Under the pieces are notes generated by a model. That model was not told the origin of the DNA. It did not search any database and saw only the letters and a list, made by a program, of their open reading frames with translations. Both the position numbers and the translations under genes were made by a program. Shown here in pieces: positions 34,587 to 41,398 of a DNA stretch of 41,398 nucleotides. The stretch is from Chlorogloea sp. CCALA 695 (GTDB lineage: Bacteria > Cyanobacteriota > Cyanobacteriia > Cyanobacteriales > Chroococcidiopsidaceae): assembly GCF_003003885.1 (NCBI RefSeq), contig NZ_PVWN01000040.1, positions 1 through 41,398 of the forward strand. The letters run 5' to 3'. Position 1 is the stretch's first letter. The number at the start of each line of letters is the position of its first letter.

Positions 34587-34634
34587 AAATATGTATCTTT
34601 TTGTAGACATATTTAGGCAAAAGATTTGTATAAT
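34587..34634 (+). promoter_or_regulatory. porin promoter with candidate operator
   Basis: A perfect TATAAT lies at 34629-34634, giving a start near 34641 and a leader of about 82 nt. Upstream, AAATATGT (34587-34594) and ACATATTT (34607-34614) form an exact inverted repeat centred near -40, where a -35 box would be. No -35 consensus is present, as expected for an activator-dependent promoter. The repeat might instead be a weak 3' hairpin of the regulator gene. Confidence 0.45.
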
Positions 34635-34722
34635 AAGGTTGAGGCTCGAACGAAAGTAGCAAGACTGCAACCAGCAAAATGCAATTTACTACAATTATTT
34701 AAGGTGTGAGTGAGAGGAATAT

Positions 34723-36606
34723 ATGTCTAAAGTTTTTTGGAACGCGCTTAAACTAAGTCCAGTTTTATTAGGAGCTACCCTACTTGTAGCCAGCCGCGCC
34801 CAAGCTGCGGAAGTATCGGCGGCAGATTTAGCGCCAATTCCCAGCGCAAGTACAAATCAAGTAGTAGAAAGTCAGGTAGTAGCAATAAATGCTCCGGCAA
34901 CTACTAAAGAAGTTGCCCAAGTTAGCCCCGCAACTCAAGAAATTATTGAATCAGCGCCCGTAGTTGTGAGCCAAAACGCTCCTGCTACTGGCAATCTAGC
35001 TCAAGTAACATCAGTTTCTCAGCTATCCGACGTACAACCAACAGACTGGGCGTTTCAAGCCTTACAGTCTTTAGTAGAGCGTTACGGTTGTATTGCTGGT
35101 TATCCTGACGGCACTTATCGCGGTAATCGCGCCTTAACTCGTTACGAGTTTGCCGCAGGTTTGAATGCTTGTTTAGACCGCGTTAACGAATTAATTGCTA
35201 CTGCAACTGCTGACCTAGTAAGACGCGAAGACCTCGCCACCTTACAGCGCTTGCAAGAAGAATTTTCTGCCGAACTTGCTACCTTACGCGGTCGTGTAGA
35301 TGCCGTAGAAGCTCGGACTGCGGAATTAGAAGCTAACCAGTTCTCTACCACAACTAAGTTGACTGGAGAAGTTGTTGCGGCGGTTTCTGATGCGTTTGGC
35401 GACGACAGAGCTATAGAAGATATTGATGGACAAGATAATGAGAATGATGAAAATGCTGAGGATGATGACGATGAGGATGATGAGGGAAACCTAGATGAAG
35501 GAACCAATACTACCCTTAGCGCTCGCGCTCGTTTGAACTTCAACACCAGTTTCACTGGTAGAGATTTACTCAGAACTCGTCTGCAAGCTGCAAACGTTAA
35601 TACCTTCAATACTGGCACTCCTATGACCCGCTTAGGGTTTGAGACAAATACTGAGAACCAGTTTGAAATAGACGACTTTTTCTATCGTTTCCCCATCGGT
35701 GAGAGAGTCCAAGTACAAGTAGACTTTGCTAATACTGAATTTAACGATAACGTCTATACATTCAACCCAGCTTTTGAAAGTAGTGGACGTGGTGCAATCT
35801 CCCGCTTTGGTCGCTTTAACCCAATCTATCGTGTAGGTAGCGGTGCAGGGCTAACACTTCAATTCAACCCCAATGGTCCAATTGGCGCATCAGTAGGTTA
35901 CATAGCAAATACTGCTGAAAATCCAAGTGAGGGTACAGGCTTATTTGACGGTTCTTTTGCTGCTCTCGGTCAAATTGCTTTTAGACCCAGCGAAGCAATC
36001 AACATTGGTTTGACCTACGCTCGTACTTATGACAAAGGTAATGGTGGTGATTTAGATAACAATGGTATCATTGACGGGGACGAGGTTCTTGGCGGTGGCG
36101 GCGTTGCTGGTGCTGACGGTACAAGCTTATTTGATGGTACAGGTAGTAATCGTGCTAACCGACCTTTCGGTAACGTACCTACGGCGGCTAACCACTATGG
36201 TGTACAAGCTAGTTTCCGTGCTAGTGACAAGTTTACACTTTCTGGTTGGGCTGGTCTTACAGACGCAGAAGATAAGTTCCGCGCTGGCGAGAACAGCGCA
36301 ACTTCCTTCAACTATGCAGTTACTCTAGCTATCCAAGACGTTGGGCCCGAAGGTAGCCAACTTGGTTTAATCTTTGGTCAACCACCAAAAGTTACCGACA
36401 ACGACTTAACCGTAGCTAACAACGGCGGTCTTGGCGGTGGTGGAGAAGACCCAGATACTTCTTACCACATTGAAGCGCTTTACCGTTTACAACTTAACGA
36501 TAATATCGCTGTTACCCCAGGTTTATTGGTGATTCTTAACCCAGAACACAATGATGCTAACGACACAATTTATGTAGGAACCTTGCGTACTACATTCACA
36601 TTCTAG
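34723..36606 (+). CDS. SLH-domain OprB-type porin (iron uptake porin)
   Basis: 627 aa. A signal peptide (about 1-28, ending SRAQA) is followed by an Ala/Val-rich linker, one SLH domain (DVQPTDWAFQALQSLVERYG to about residue 160), a coiled coil (LQRLQEEFSAELATLRGRVD) and a beta-barrel domain ending in the aromatic FTF. This is the layout of cyanobacterial outer-membrane porins that bind peptidoglycan-linked polymers and pass small solutes and iron. Two unusual segments stand out: an acidic stretch (about 227-260) and an EF-hand-like loop DLDNNGIIDGDE (443-454). Ribosome site GAGAGGA precedes the ATG, and a strong terminator follows. Confidence 0.9.
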   Translation: MSKVFWNALKLSPVLLGATLLVASRAQAAEVSAADLAPIPSASTNQVVESQVVAINAPATTKEVAQVSPATQEIIESAPVVVSQNAPATGNLAQVTSVSQLSDVQPTDWAFQALQSLVERYGCIAGYPDGTYRGNRALTRYEFAAGLNACLDRVNELIATATADLVRREDLATLQRLQEEFSAELATLRGRVDAVEARTAELEANQFSTTTKLTGEVVAAVSDAFGDDRAIEDIDGQDNENDENAEDDDDEDDEGNLDEGTNTTLSARARLNFNTSFTGRDLLRTRLQAANVNTFNTGTPMTRLGFETNTENQFEIDDFFYRFPIGERVQVQVDFANTEFNDNVYTFNPAFESSGRGAISRFGRFNPIYRVGSGAGLTLQFNPNGPIGASVGYIANTAENPSEGTGLFDGSFAALGQIAFRPSEAINIGLTYARTYDKGNGGDLDNNGIIDGDEVLGGGGVAGADGTSLFDGTGSNRANRPFGNVPTAANHYGVQASFRASDKFTLSGWAGLTDAEDKFRAGENSATSFNYAVTLAIQDVGPEGSQLGLIFGQPPKVTDNDLTVANNGGLGGGGEDPDTSYHIEALYRLQLNDNIAVTPGLLVILNPEHNDANDTIYVGTLRTTFTF

Positions 36607-36624
36607 AAACAGTGAATAACTGAT

Positions 36625-36666
36625 AAAAAACTCGCTCTAGCTTCTTTAGTTAGAGCGAGTTTTTTC
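36625..36666 (+). terminator. intrinsic terminator after the porin gene
   Basis: ACTCGCTCTA (36630-36639) and TAGAGCGAGT (36651-36660) form a perfect 10-bp stem flanked by A and T runs (AAAAAA and TTTTT). It starts about 20 nt after the stop codon. Confidence 0.93.
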
Positions 36667-36690
36667 GTAATAGAAAACTAGCAAGCAATT

Positions 36691-37554
36691 ATGCAGATAT
36701 CTGTAGACCAAAATACACAAATAGCGCCCAGGGAAATTAAACTACTCGTGTTAGATATTGATGGCACGATCGCCGGAGAATCTAATACAATTAATCCCCG
36801 TGTCAAGGAAGCTGTCAAAGCGGCTCAAAATTGCGGCGTACAAGTTGCGATCGCAACAGGGAGAATGTATCGCTCGGCTTTGCGTTTCCATCAAGATATT
36901 GGCTCTACTTTGCCGCTACTCGCTTATCAGGGCGCTTGGATACAGAATCCAGCTACAGGGCAAATTCACCGTCATTTGTGCGTGCCTCCCGCTACCGCCC
37001 ACAAGCTTTTAGACTACTTCGAGCAACCCCAGTTGCGGAGTCTGTTATCGGTACATTTTTACATCAACGATTGCTTGTATGTACGAGAGATTACCCCAGA
37101 AACAGAGATTTATGCTCAAAGATCGGAAATAGAAGCGATTTCTGTAGGAGATTTGCGCCGCGTTTTAAAGGATGCACCAACCAAAGTTTTAGCTTTAAGT
37201 GACGATACGGAGGTAATAGATCGCTTGCTAGGCAATTTGCGATCGCAATATACCCCCGCAGAACTCTATTTGACTAAATCTGTGGCGACATTTTTTGAAG
37301 CTACAAACCCTCTTGTCAATAAAGGTACAAGTGTGCGGTACTTAGCCGAAGAATTACTGAAAATAGACGCGGCTAATGTGATGACTATTGGCGATAACTT
37401 TAATGATGTAGAAATGCTAGAGTATGCAGGACTAGGTATAGCAATGGGTAATGCGCCTATGGATGTCCAGGCTGTTGCTCAGTGGGTTGCGCCTAATGTA
37501 GAGCAAGATGGAGCCGCCATAGCCATTGAAAAATTTTTACTAAATGACTATTAA
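36691..37554 (+). CDS. Cof-type HAD-IIB phosphatase
   Basis: 287 aa. The catalytic LLVLDIDGTIAGES supplies the DxD nucleophile and acid (Asp 22, Asp 24). VAIATGRMYRSAL holds the second motif. A C2-type cap lies between about 85 and 190. MTIGDNFNDVEMLEYAGLGI with AMGNAPMDVQAVA is the third motif. Cof-type enzymes hydrolyse sugar phosphates, pyridoxal phosphate or other small phosphates; the substrate is open. It is separated from the porin by a strong terminator. Confidence 0.9.
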   Translation: MQISVDQNTQIAPREIKLLVLDIDGTIAGESNTINPRVKEAVKAAQNCGVQVAIATGRMYRSALRFHQDIGSTLPLLAYQGAWIQNPATGQIHRHLCVPPATAHKLLDYFEQPQLRSLLSVHFYINDCLYVREITPETEIYAQRSEIEAISVGDLRRVLKDAPTKVLALSDDTEVIDRLLGNLRSQYTPAELYLTKSVATFFEATNPLVNKGTSVRYLAEELLKIDAANVMTIGDNFNDVEMLEYAGLGIAMGNAPMDVQAVAQWVAPNVEQDGAAIAIEKFLLNDY

Positions 37555-37683
37555 ACTTAGAAAGAACACCTACGACTTGCCGTATTTCGTCTCAACGTTT
37601 TTGCTAGTTCGCCCCTCACCCGAAATAAAATATATCTAAAGTCTTTTTAGAGTTTTCTATCTAAAGATGGATAGAGATATTAA

Positions 37684-38601
37684 TTAAAGTTCTCGCGGTG
37701 CAAAAACTCCCAAGCGCTGTAACATAACCTTTAGGACAACGTAAGTCCCTAAAACTAAACCTAACCGTGCTTGTGCTAACTTGGGATTTTGGGCGTTCGT
37801 TTTGCCAAAAATTCGGCAGTCACGGTAAAAATCGGCAAAAGCTTTGCTTAAATTTAAGGCAGTTTTAGCCCAGTAATCTAAATTTAAGTCAGAACAACAA
37901 AGTTCGTCTACGACTTTAACAAGTTGGATAATTAAAGCATATTCGCACTGATGACAAAATTGCAATTGCTGCGGCGCACTCAACCAAGGTAAGGGACACG
38001 GCGAAGCGATAGTCATAATACTTGCATCTAGGGGCAAAAGGTTGAAGTCAGCAAATCTTGACTTAATGTTATTAGCTGCTATTTCTTCCAAACTAATCAA
38101 ACCCTCCTTTTGAGCCAACTGCATCAAACCATAGCAACGTGCATGAGTGTATTGAATTGCGAACAAACTTGAATCATTCATTAACGGATGAGAAGATTTT
38201 GGGCATGGCAAACTATCTAACCGTAGTAACAAAAATGGCAGGCATTGAAGCCAAATTGCTAATTTAGGCTCTGTTAGTTTTAATTGCAAAAAACCCGGCG
38301 CTACGGCGGCGAAGGTAAAATACTGCTCCGAATTGGGAGTTTGAGCATGAACATTAACAAAGTCTTTTGCTATTTCTAAAGGAGGAAGATTTAAAAATTT
38401 ACTGAATGTAAATGCTACGTTAGATACATACACTACTTGACAGCGATCGCCAGATCGGTAGGATGTAGAAATAGAATAAGCTTGTTGCTGTGAATAGTTC
38501 ACAAAATAGTTATCTACAGCACTTTGTAATCTGCTTAAAGCTAGTTGCTTAATTGCAGGATAGGCAATAAATAATTGACAAGGGTGATATTGTATACTCA
38601 A
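37684..38601 (-). CDS. ArgRS-like DALR anticodon-binding protein without catalytic domain
   Basis: 305 aa, beginning at a TTG (38601). The N-terminal part (SDRCQVVYVSNVAFTFSKFL-like region, EIAKDFVNVHAQ, VAPGFLQLKL) resembles the additional N-domain of arginyl-tRNA synthetase. The C-terminal half (FAIQYTHARCYGLMQLAQKE, YALIIQLVKVVDELC, LSKAFADFYRDCRIFG, LGLVLGTYVVLKVMLQRLGV) is a DALR-type anticodon domain. The Rossmann catalytic domain with HIGH and KMSKS motifs is missing. Such stand-alone proteins occur in cyanobacteria. A tRNA-binding role is likely, but the purpose is unknown. It must be different from the cell's true ArgRS. Confidence 0.75.
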   Translation of the reverse strand: MSIQYHPCQLFIAYPAIKQLALSRLQSAVDNYFVNYSQQQAYSISTSYRSGDRCQVVYVSNVAFTFSKFLNLPPLEIAKDFVNVHAQTPNSEQYFTFAAVAPGFLQLKLTEPKLAIWLQCLPFLLLRLDSLPCPKSSHPLMNDSSLFAIQYTHARCYGLMQLAQKEGLISLEEIAANNIKSRFADFNLLPLDASIMTIASPCPLPWLSAPQQLQFCHQCEYALIIQLVKVVDELCCSDLNLDYWAKTALNLSKAFADFYRDCRIFGKTNAQNPKLAQARLGLVLGTYVVLKVMLQRLGVFAPREL

Positions 38602-38934
38602 GCAAACCCGCTCGAAACAAAAATGATCGGTTAGATAATTTCAACCAATGCGATCGCGCCATTAATTTATGCACACACTTATTCTACTATTTCACATCTA
38701 ATTACTGATTTTTATCTGCCTAGATTGAATTACAATAGCTACAAATTTACAATCACTAACATTAACTAAATAATAAGTAAATCCAACTACGAGTATTTAG
38801 ATAAATGTGTAAATATAGTAAGCTTGACAGCTTAGATCGCCCGATTCCTTTGTATAGACCTATCATTACAGAAAGTCGGTAACGCCTGCAAATAATGTAA
38901 CTTTTCGCGCTGTTAGTGCCATTTATTTTAAATT
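38602..38934. other. intergenic gap with no gene
   Basis: AT-rich divergent region between the DALR protein and the second Crp/Fnr gene. It holds one HIP1 site (about 38650) and a TTGACA at 38824-38829 on the plus strand. No well-spaced -10 hexamer follows (the nearest is TATAGA after 23 nt). I see no RNA gene or repeat. Confidence 0.5.
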
Positions 38935-39654
38935 ATGCAATCTCCATCTTTTTCAGAGCCATCACGACCTTTTTTAACTTGGCAACGGATTCTCGACTGG
39001 GCTAACGAGCATTATCGATGCCGCAGTTTTAGTAAAGATGAGCGAATCCCTGCTAGACCTGGATTGCTGTATTTAGTCCAACGAGGTGCTGTGCGGCTTG
39101 TTGGAACTGCTCAACCTAGCACTACAGCAAGTCAATTAATGTCCCGGCGGATTCACCGTACTCCTGAAGAAGCTTTTTTAGGTTTTGTAGGAGCGGGACA
39201 GCCCTTTGAAATTGTTGCTCAATCTCCTTTTACACTCCAAAGTTACGCCCATGTAGACCAAACTTCAGTAGTATGGATGTACTGGCACGACTTAGATAAC
39301 TGGCCCCACTTCCGTCGGGAAGTGCTTGATGCCTTTCGCTACCAACATCAGCGCAAGCTTTTATGGCTCAGTGCTTTGGGTCAAAGACGGACAATTGATC
39401 GCTTGTTAGGCTTTTTGACTTTATTAGTAGAAGAATACGGCGAAGCTTCAGTAAGTGAAGAAGACCCCGAAACTCTGCGCGGTTATTATTTGCCTTTTCC
39501 TTTGACTCATGCTCAAATTGGTAGCGCCATCGGCTCTACGCGCGTTACCGTCACTCGTTTAATGGGTAAGCTACGTCAAAAGGGTTTATTAGTTAATCAA
39601 GGAGATAACTTAATTTGTTTGCCTGCTGCTTCGATCAATTTGGTACGACATTAA
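38935..39654 (+). CDS. second Crp/Fnr-family transcription regulator
   Basis: 239 aa. An N-terminal cupin-like sensor (about 25-130; YRCRSFSKDERIPARPGLLY, RGAVRLVG) is followed by a dimer helix and a clear helix-turn-helix, LTHAQIGSAIGSTRVTVTRL, then MGKLRQKGLL. It is not NtcA; the NtcA ligand-binding residues are not recognisable. It converges with pstS, with 2 nt between the stop codons, so antisense effects on pstS mRNA are possible. Confidence 0.85.
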   Translation: MQSPSFSEPSRPFLTWQRILDWANEHYRCRSFSKDERIPARPGLLYLVQRGAVRLVGTAQPSTTASQLMSRRIHRTPEEAFLGFVGAGQPFEIVAQSPFTLQSYAHVDQTSVVWMYWHDLDNWPHFRREVLDAFRYQHQRKLLWLSALGQRRTIDRLLGFLTLLVEEYGEASVSEEDPETLRGYYLPFPLTHAQIGSAIGSTRVTVTRLMGKLRQKGLLVNQGDNLICLPAASINLVRH

Positions 39655-39656
39655 GG

Positions 39657-40742
39657 TTAGCGAATTCTCACAAACCCGCTTTGAGTAATTAATTCTTGCC
39701 CTTGATTTGAGAGCAGAAAATTTATGTAAGCCTCCCCAGCCAACTGCTCGTCTTGACCATTTTGTTTGATGATCGCAAATAAATTCCGAGTAAGGGGGTA
39801 CGCGCCCGATTGAAAAGCCTCGGTATTTAATCGGTTGCGCTGACTAGGGCATTGAGACAACGACACAAAAGGTTCTTGATAGGGGGCAACTAATTCGTTA
39901 GCTTTGCGCCCTAAAGGAATAGGCTTAATCGTACACTGGGGGACGACTTCGGGGGCAGAAGCATAGTAAATTCCCCCAGGGCTATTAGCTAATTTTTGCA
40001 AAGCTTGAGTAGTCGTACCTACAAACTGGACATTGGCGGCAAACTTTTGACCACCCAAAACATCCTGGACGAAAAGCTCTACCGTACCACCATCATTAGC
40101 GGGGCGCGAATAAGGTTGGATAGGAATATTTGCGCCGCCTAATTGTTGCCAGTTAGTAACTTTGCCTGTATAAATAGACCGAAGTTGGTCTATGGTCAGT
40201 CCAGAGATAGCTAAGTTAGGGTTTACAGCTACCGCCAAACCATCAATAGCAACAGGAGTTTGTTGCAGCTTGAATCCTCTAGTTTGAGCGCTGCTTAACT
40301 CCTCGTCTCGAAGACTTCGTGAGGATTGAGCAAAGTCTAGTGTCCCAGCAATTAACATCCTAATCCCCGTTGATGACCCCGGTGATTCCCCGGTGGGCGT
40401 GACGTAACGCAAACGAAATTCGGGACGCGCGGCTTGAATGGCTGAATCAACGCTCAAACGGATAGGGGCCCAAGACGTACTACCACCATAATTAAATAAA
40501 CCGCTAGGAACTTTGGGAATTGAGGCAAAATCCTTAATAAAGTTGCTTTGCTGTCCAACTGGACTAGAGTTGTTTATGCCACCATTATCTGCGGGACTAG
40601 AATCGGTTAGAGGAGAAGAATTATTTAATTTGTCTAATCTAATGCCAGATTTTTGAGTAAACCACCAGAAGCCTCCAGCAATTAACCCTGCTGTAACTAA
40701 AAGCGCCAAGACAAGAACAGTTGTTTCGTTTCTTTGAGACAT
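39657..40742 (-). CDS. pstS: PstS-type phosphate-binding protein
   Basis: 361 aa. An N-terminal membrane anchor or uncleaved signal (about 8-29, VLVLALLVTAGLIAGGFWWF) is followed by a Ser/Asn/Pro-rich linker and a periplasmic binding domain. FNYGGSTSWAPIRLSVDSAI, GIRMLIAGTLDFAQSSR, VAIDGLAVAVNP and LRSIYTGKVTNWQQLGG are typical PstS-family segments. It would capture phosphate for the high-affinity ABC importer, though the pstCAB genes are not in this window. The Pho-box-like repeats upstream and the sphRS-phoU operon nearby support phosphate control. A phosphate-binding sensor role is an alternative, given the anchor. Confidence 0.85.
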   Translation of the reverse strand: MSQRNETTVLVLALLVTAGLIAGGFWWFTQKSGIRLDKLNNSSPLTDSSPADNGGINNSSPVGQQSNFIKDFASIPKVPSGLFNYGGSTSWAPIRLSVDSAIQAARPEFRLRYVTPTGESPGSSTGIRMLIAGTLDFAQSSRSLRDEELSSAQTRGFKLQQTPVAIDGLAVAVNPNLAISGLTIDQLRSIYTGKVTNWQQLGGANIPIQPYSRPANDGGTVELFVQDVLGGQKFAANVQFVGTTTQALQKLANSPGGIYYASAPEVVPQCTIKPIPLGRKANELVAPYQEPFVSLSQCPSQRNRLNTEAFQSGAYPLTRNLFAIIKQNGQDEQLAGEAYINFLLSNQGQELITQSGFVRIR

Positions 40743-40854
40743 AGGTGACGATAGCTTCTACGGGTTACTGTTGCTTGCTCTAAGGCAGACAACTTCTCTT
40801 AAATAAACATTTGTTACTCAGGTCTTTTAGCTAAACTTACTAACTTTTACCCTT

Positions 40855-40875
40855 TGTCAAAACTTACGGTAAGTT
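40855..40875 (-). promoter_or_regulatory. pstS -35 box abutting a palindrome
   Basis: On the minus strand AACTTAC-C-GTAAGTT (40875-40861, 7-bp arms) directly precedes TTGACA (40860-40855). A -10 hexamer is unclear (AAGTTT-like bases at 17 nt). The palindrome could be an operator centred near -42. It is about 115 nt from the pstS ATG. Confidence 0.4.
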
Positions 40876-40980
40876 GTAGGTTTACGTAACTAATATTACC
40901 ATGCTCAGTAAGTATTTACCCTTAAAACTTTTTATAGTTGTTATTAGTATAATCAAAATTTAATCTTATTTAAATTTAAA

Positions 40981-41009
40981 TTTAACCTAACTTTAATAGT
41001 TCTTAACTT
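40981..41009. promoter_or_regulatory. Pho-box-like repeats upstream of pstS
   Basis: TTTAACCT (40981-40988), TTTAATAG (40992-40999) and CTTAACTT (41002-41009) resemble the PyTTAAPyPy(T/A) repeats bound by SphR in Synechocystis, with 3-nt and 2-nt spacers. They are read on the plus strand, and pstS lies on the minus strand about 240 nt away. A TATACT (40951-40946, minus strand) could be the -10 of a promoter they serve. The surroundings are AT-rich, so chance matches are possible. Confidence 0.5.
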
Positions 41010-41185
41010 AATTAAAACCAAAGTTTATCTAATTTTTCATAAAGCTTTAAACTAGATCGCTTTAAATAAAGGAAGTGAAAAAATTTAATTGCTAAGGAAA
41101 AGCGTAGAGAGGCAAATTATAAATAACGATGCACCCCCCCTATTTTTCTTCCCTGAATTACTCCCTCTAATCGGCTCTTTATAAA

Positions 41186-41398
41186 CTTCTCCTCTTTTCT
41201 TTCCCCTCTTTCCCTCTCCCTCTCCCCCTCCTCCTCTCCTTCTCTCCCTCTTTCCCCTTCTTTTCCCCTCCTCCCTTTTCTCTCCCCCCTTTTCTCCCCC
41301 TTTTCCCCTCTCTTCCTTTCTTTCTCTTCTCCCCCCCTTCTCTCTCCCTTCTCTTTCTCTTCCCTTTTTTCCCTCTTCTCTTTCTCTCCCCCTTTCCC
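41186..41398. repeat. 213-nt pure pyrimidine tract at the window edge
   Basis: From 41186 to the end every base is C or T, with no perfect repeat unit. The mixture of C-runs and T-runs is unlike the rest of the window. The gap 40743-41398 has no gene. A contig-end assembly or sequencing artefact is the simplest reading. A real polypurine/polypyrimidine block is the alternative. Confidence 0.9.

Noticed and set aside
35142-35618. Long minus-strand ORF (158 aa) opposite the porin gene
   Set aside because: It is a shadow of the porin coding strand. Its Ser-rich stretch is the reverse complement of the acidic Asp/Glu codons, and no start site or homology supports it.
38935-39654. Nitrogen regulator NtcA
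   Set aside because: The gene has a Crp-type helix-turn-helix, but the N-terminal half does not resemble the well-conserved NtcA sequence and the protein is longer.

Overview
The window comes from a cyanobacterium. The octamer GCGATCGC (HIP1) occurs dozens of times. The window also encodes the photosystem II subunit PsbZ, the phycobilisome-degradation protein NblA, the carotenoid ketolase CrtO, Ycf51, an SLH-domain porin and a SphR/SphS/PhoU phosphate module, all typical of cyanobacteria. I cannot name the species. Both ends look like contig edges. The left end lies inside what looks like a group II intron, and the right end is a 213-nt tract made only of C and T.

Layout. 1-660: 5' part of a group II intron (minus strand), a frameshifted nucleoside deoxyribosyltransferase pseudogene and a tiny lysine-rich ORF. 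747-3273 (minus): crtO and a DUF2993 protein. 3449-7703 (plus): TPR membrane protein, YihY/BrkB-like membrane protein, DUF4112 protein, a long isochorismatase-like hydrolase and a KdpD-like protein without a kinase half. 7779-10606 (plus): anmK and a Ser/Thr kinase. 10771-16236 (minus): nblA, an ABC1/UbiB-type kinase, a small DUF6825-like protein and a DHH-CBS-tRNA nucleotidyltransferase fusion. 16366-17334 (plus): psbZ, ribH and tRNA-Gly.

17335-19182 looks like an accessory islet. It holds a PD-(D/E)XK (RecB/NucS-like) nuclease and an overlapping pair of very small genes (DUF6888/DUF6887-like), the first apparently starting at AUU. Next to the pair is a broken copy of part of sufU. 19183-22532 is a compact plus-strand operon: sufU, ycf51, a GldA-like dehydrogenase and an aminotransferase. 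22538-25101 (minus): a secreted small protein, two FHA-domain proteins and pgl. 25208-28048 (plus): a TIGR04282-type glycosyltransferase, aroA and hisA, followed by tRNA-Arg on the minus strand.

28133-30589 holds a MITE-like 99-nt element, a C/G-rich palindrome and two tandem paralogous coiled-coil genes of unknown function. 30879-33732 is the phosphate-sensing operon sphR-sphS-phoU. A Crp/Fnr regulator, a large SLH/OprB porin with an acidic segment and an EF-hand-like loop, and a HAD phosphatase follow. The window ends with an ArgRS-like protein that lacks the catalytic domain, a second Crp/Fnr regulator and pstS. Pho-box-like repeats lie upstream of pstS.

Two themes connect the genes. One is nutrient stress: phosphate sensing and capture by SphRS/PhoU and PstS, antenna breakdown by NblA, and metal uptake by the porin. 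The other is core plastid-type metabolism: riboflavin, shikimate, histidine, Fe-S assembly, pentose phosphate and carotenoids. The best candidates for undescribed biology are the coiled-coil pair, the tRNA-Gly islet with its AUU-started gene and sufU scar, the 99-nt element and the unusual porin.
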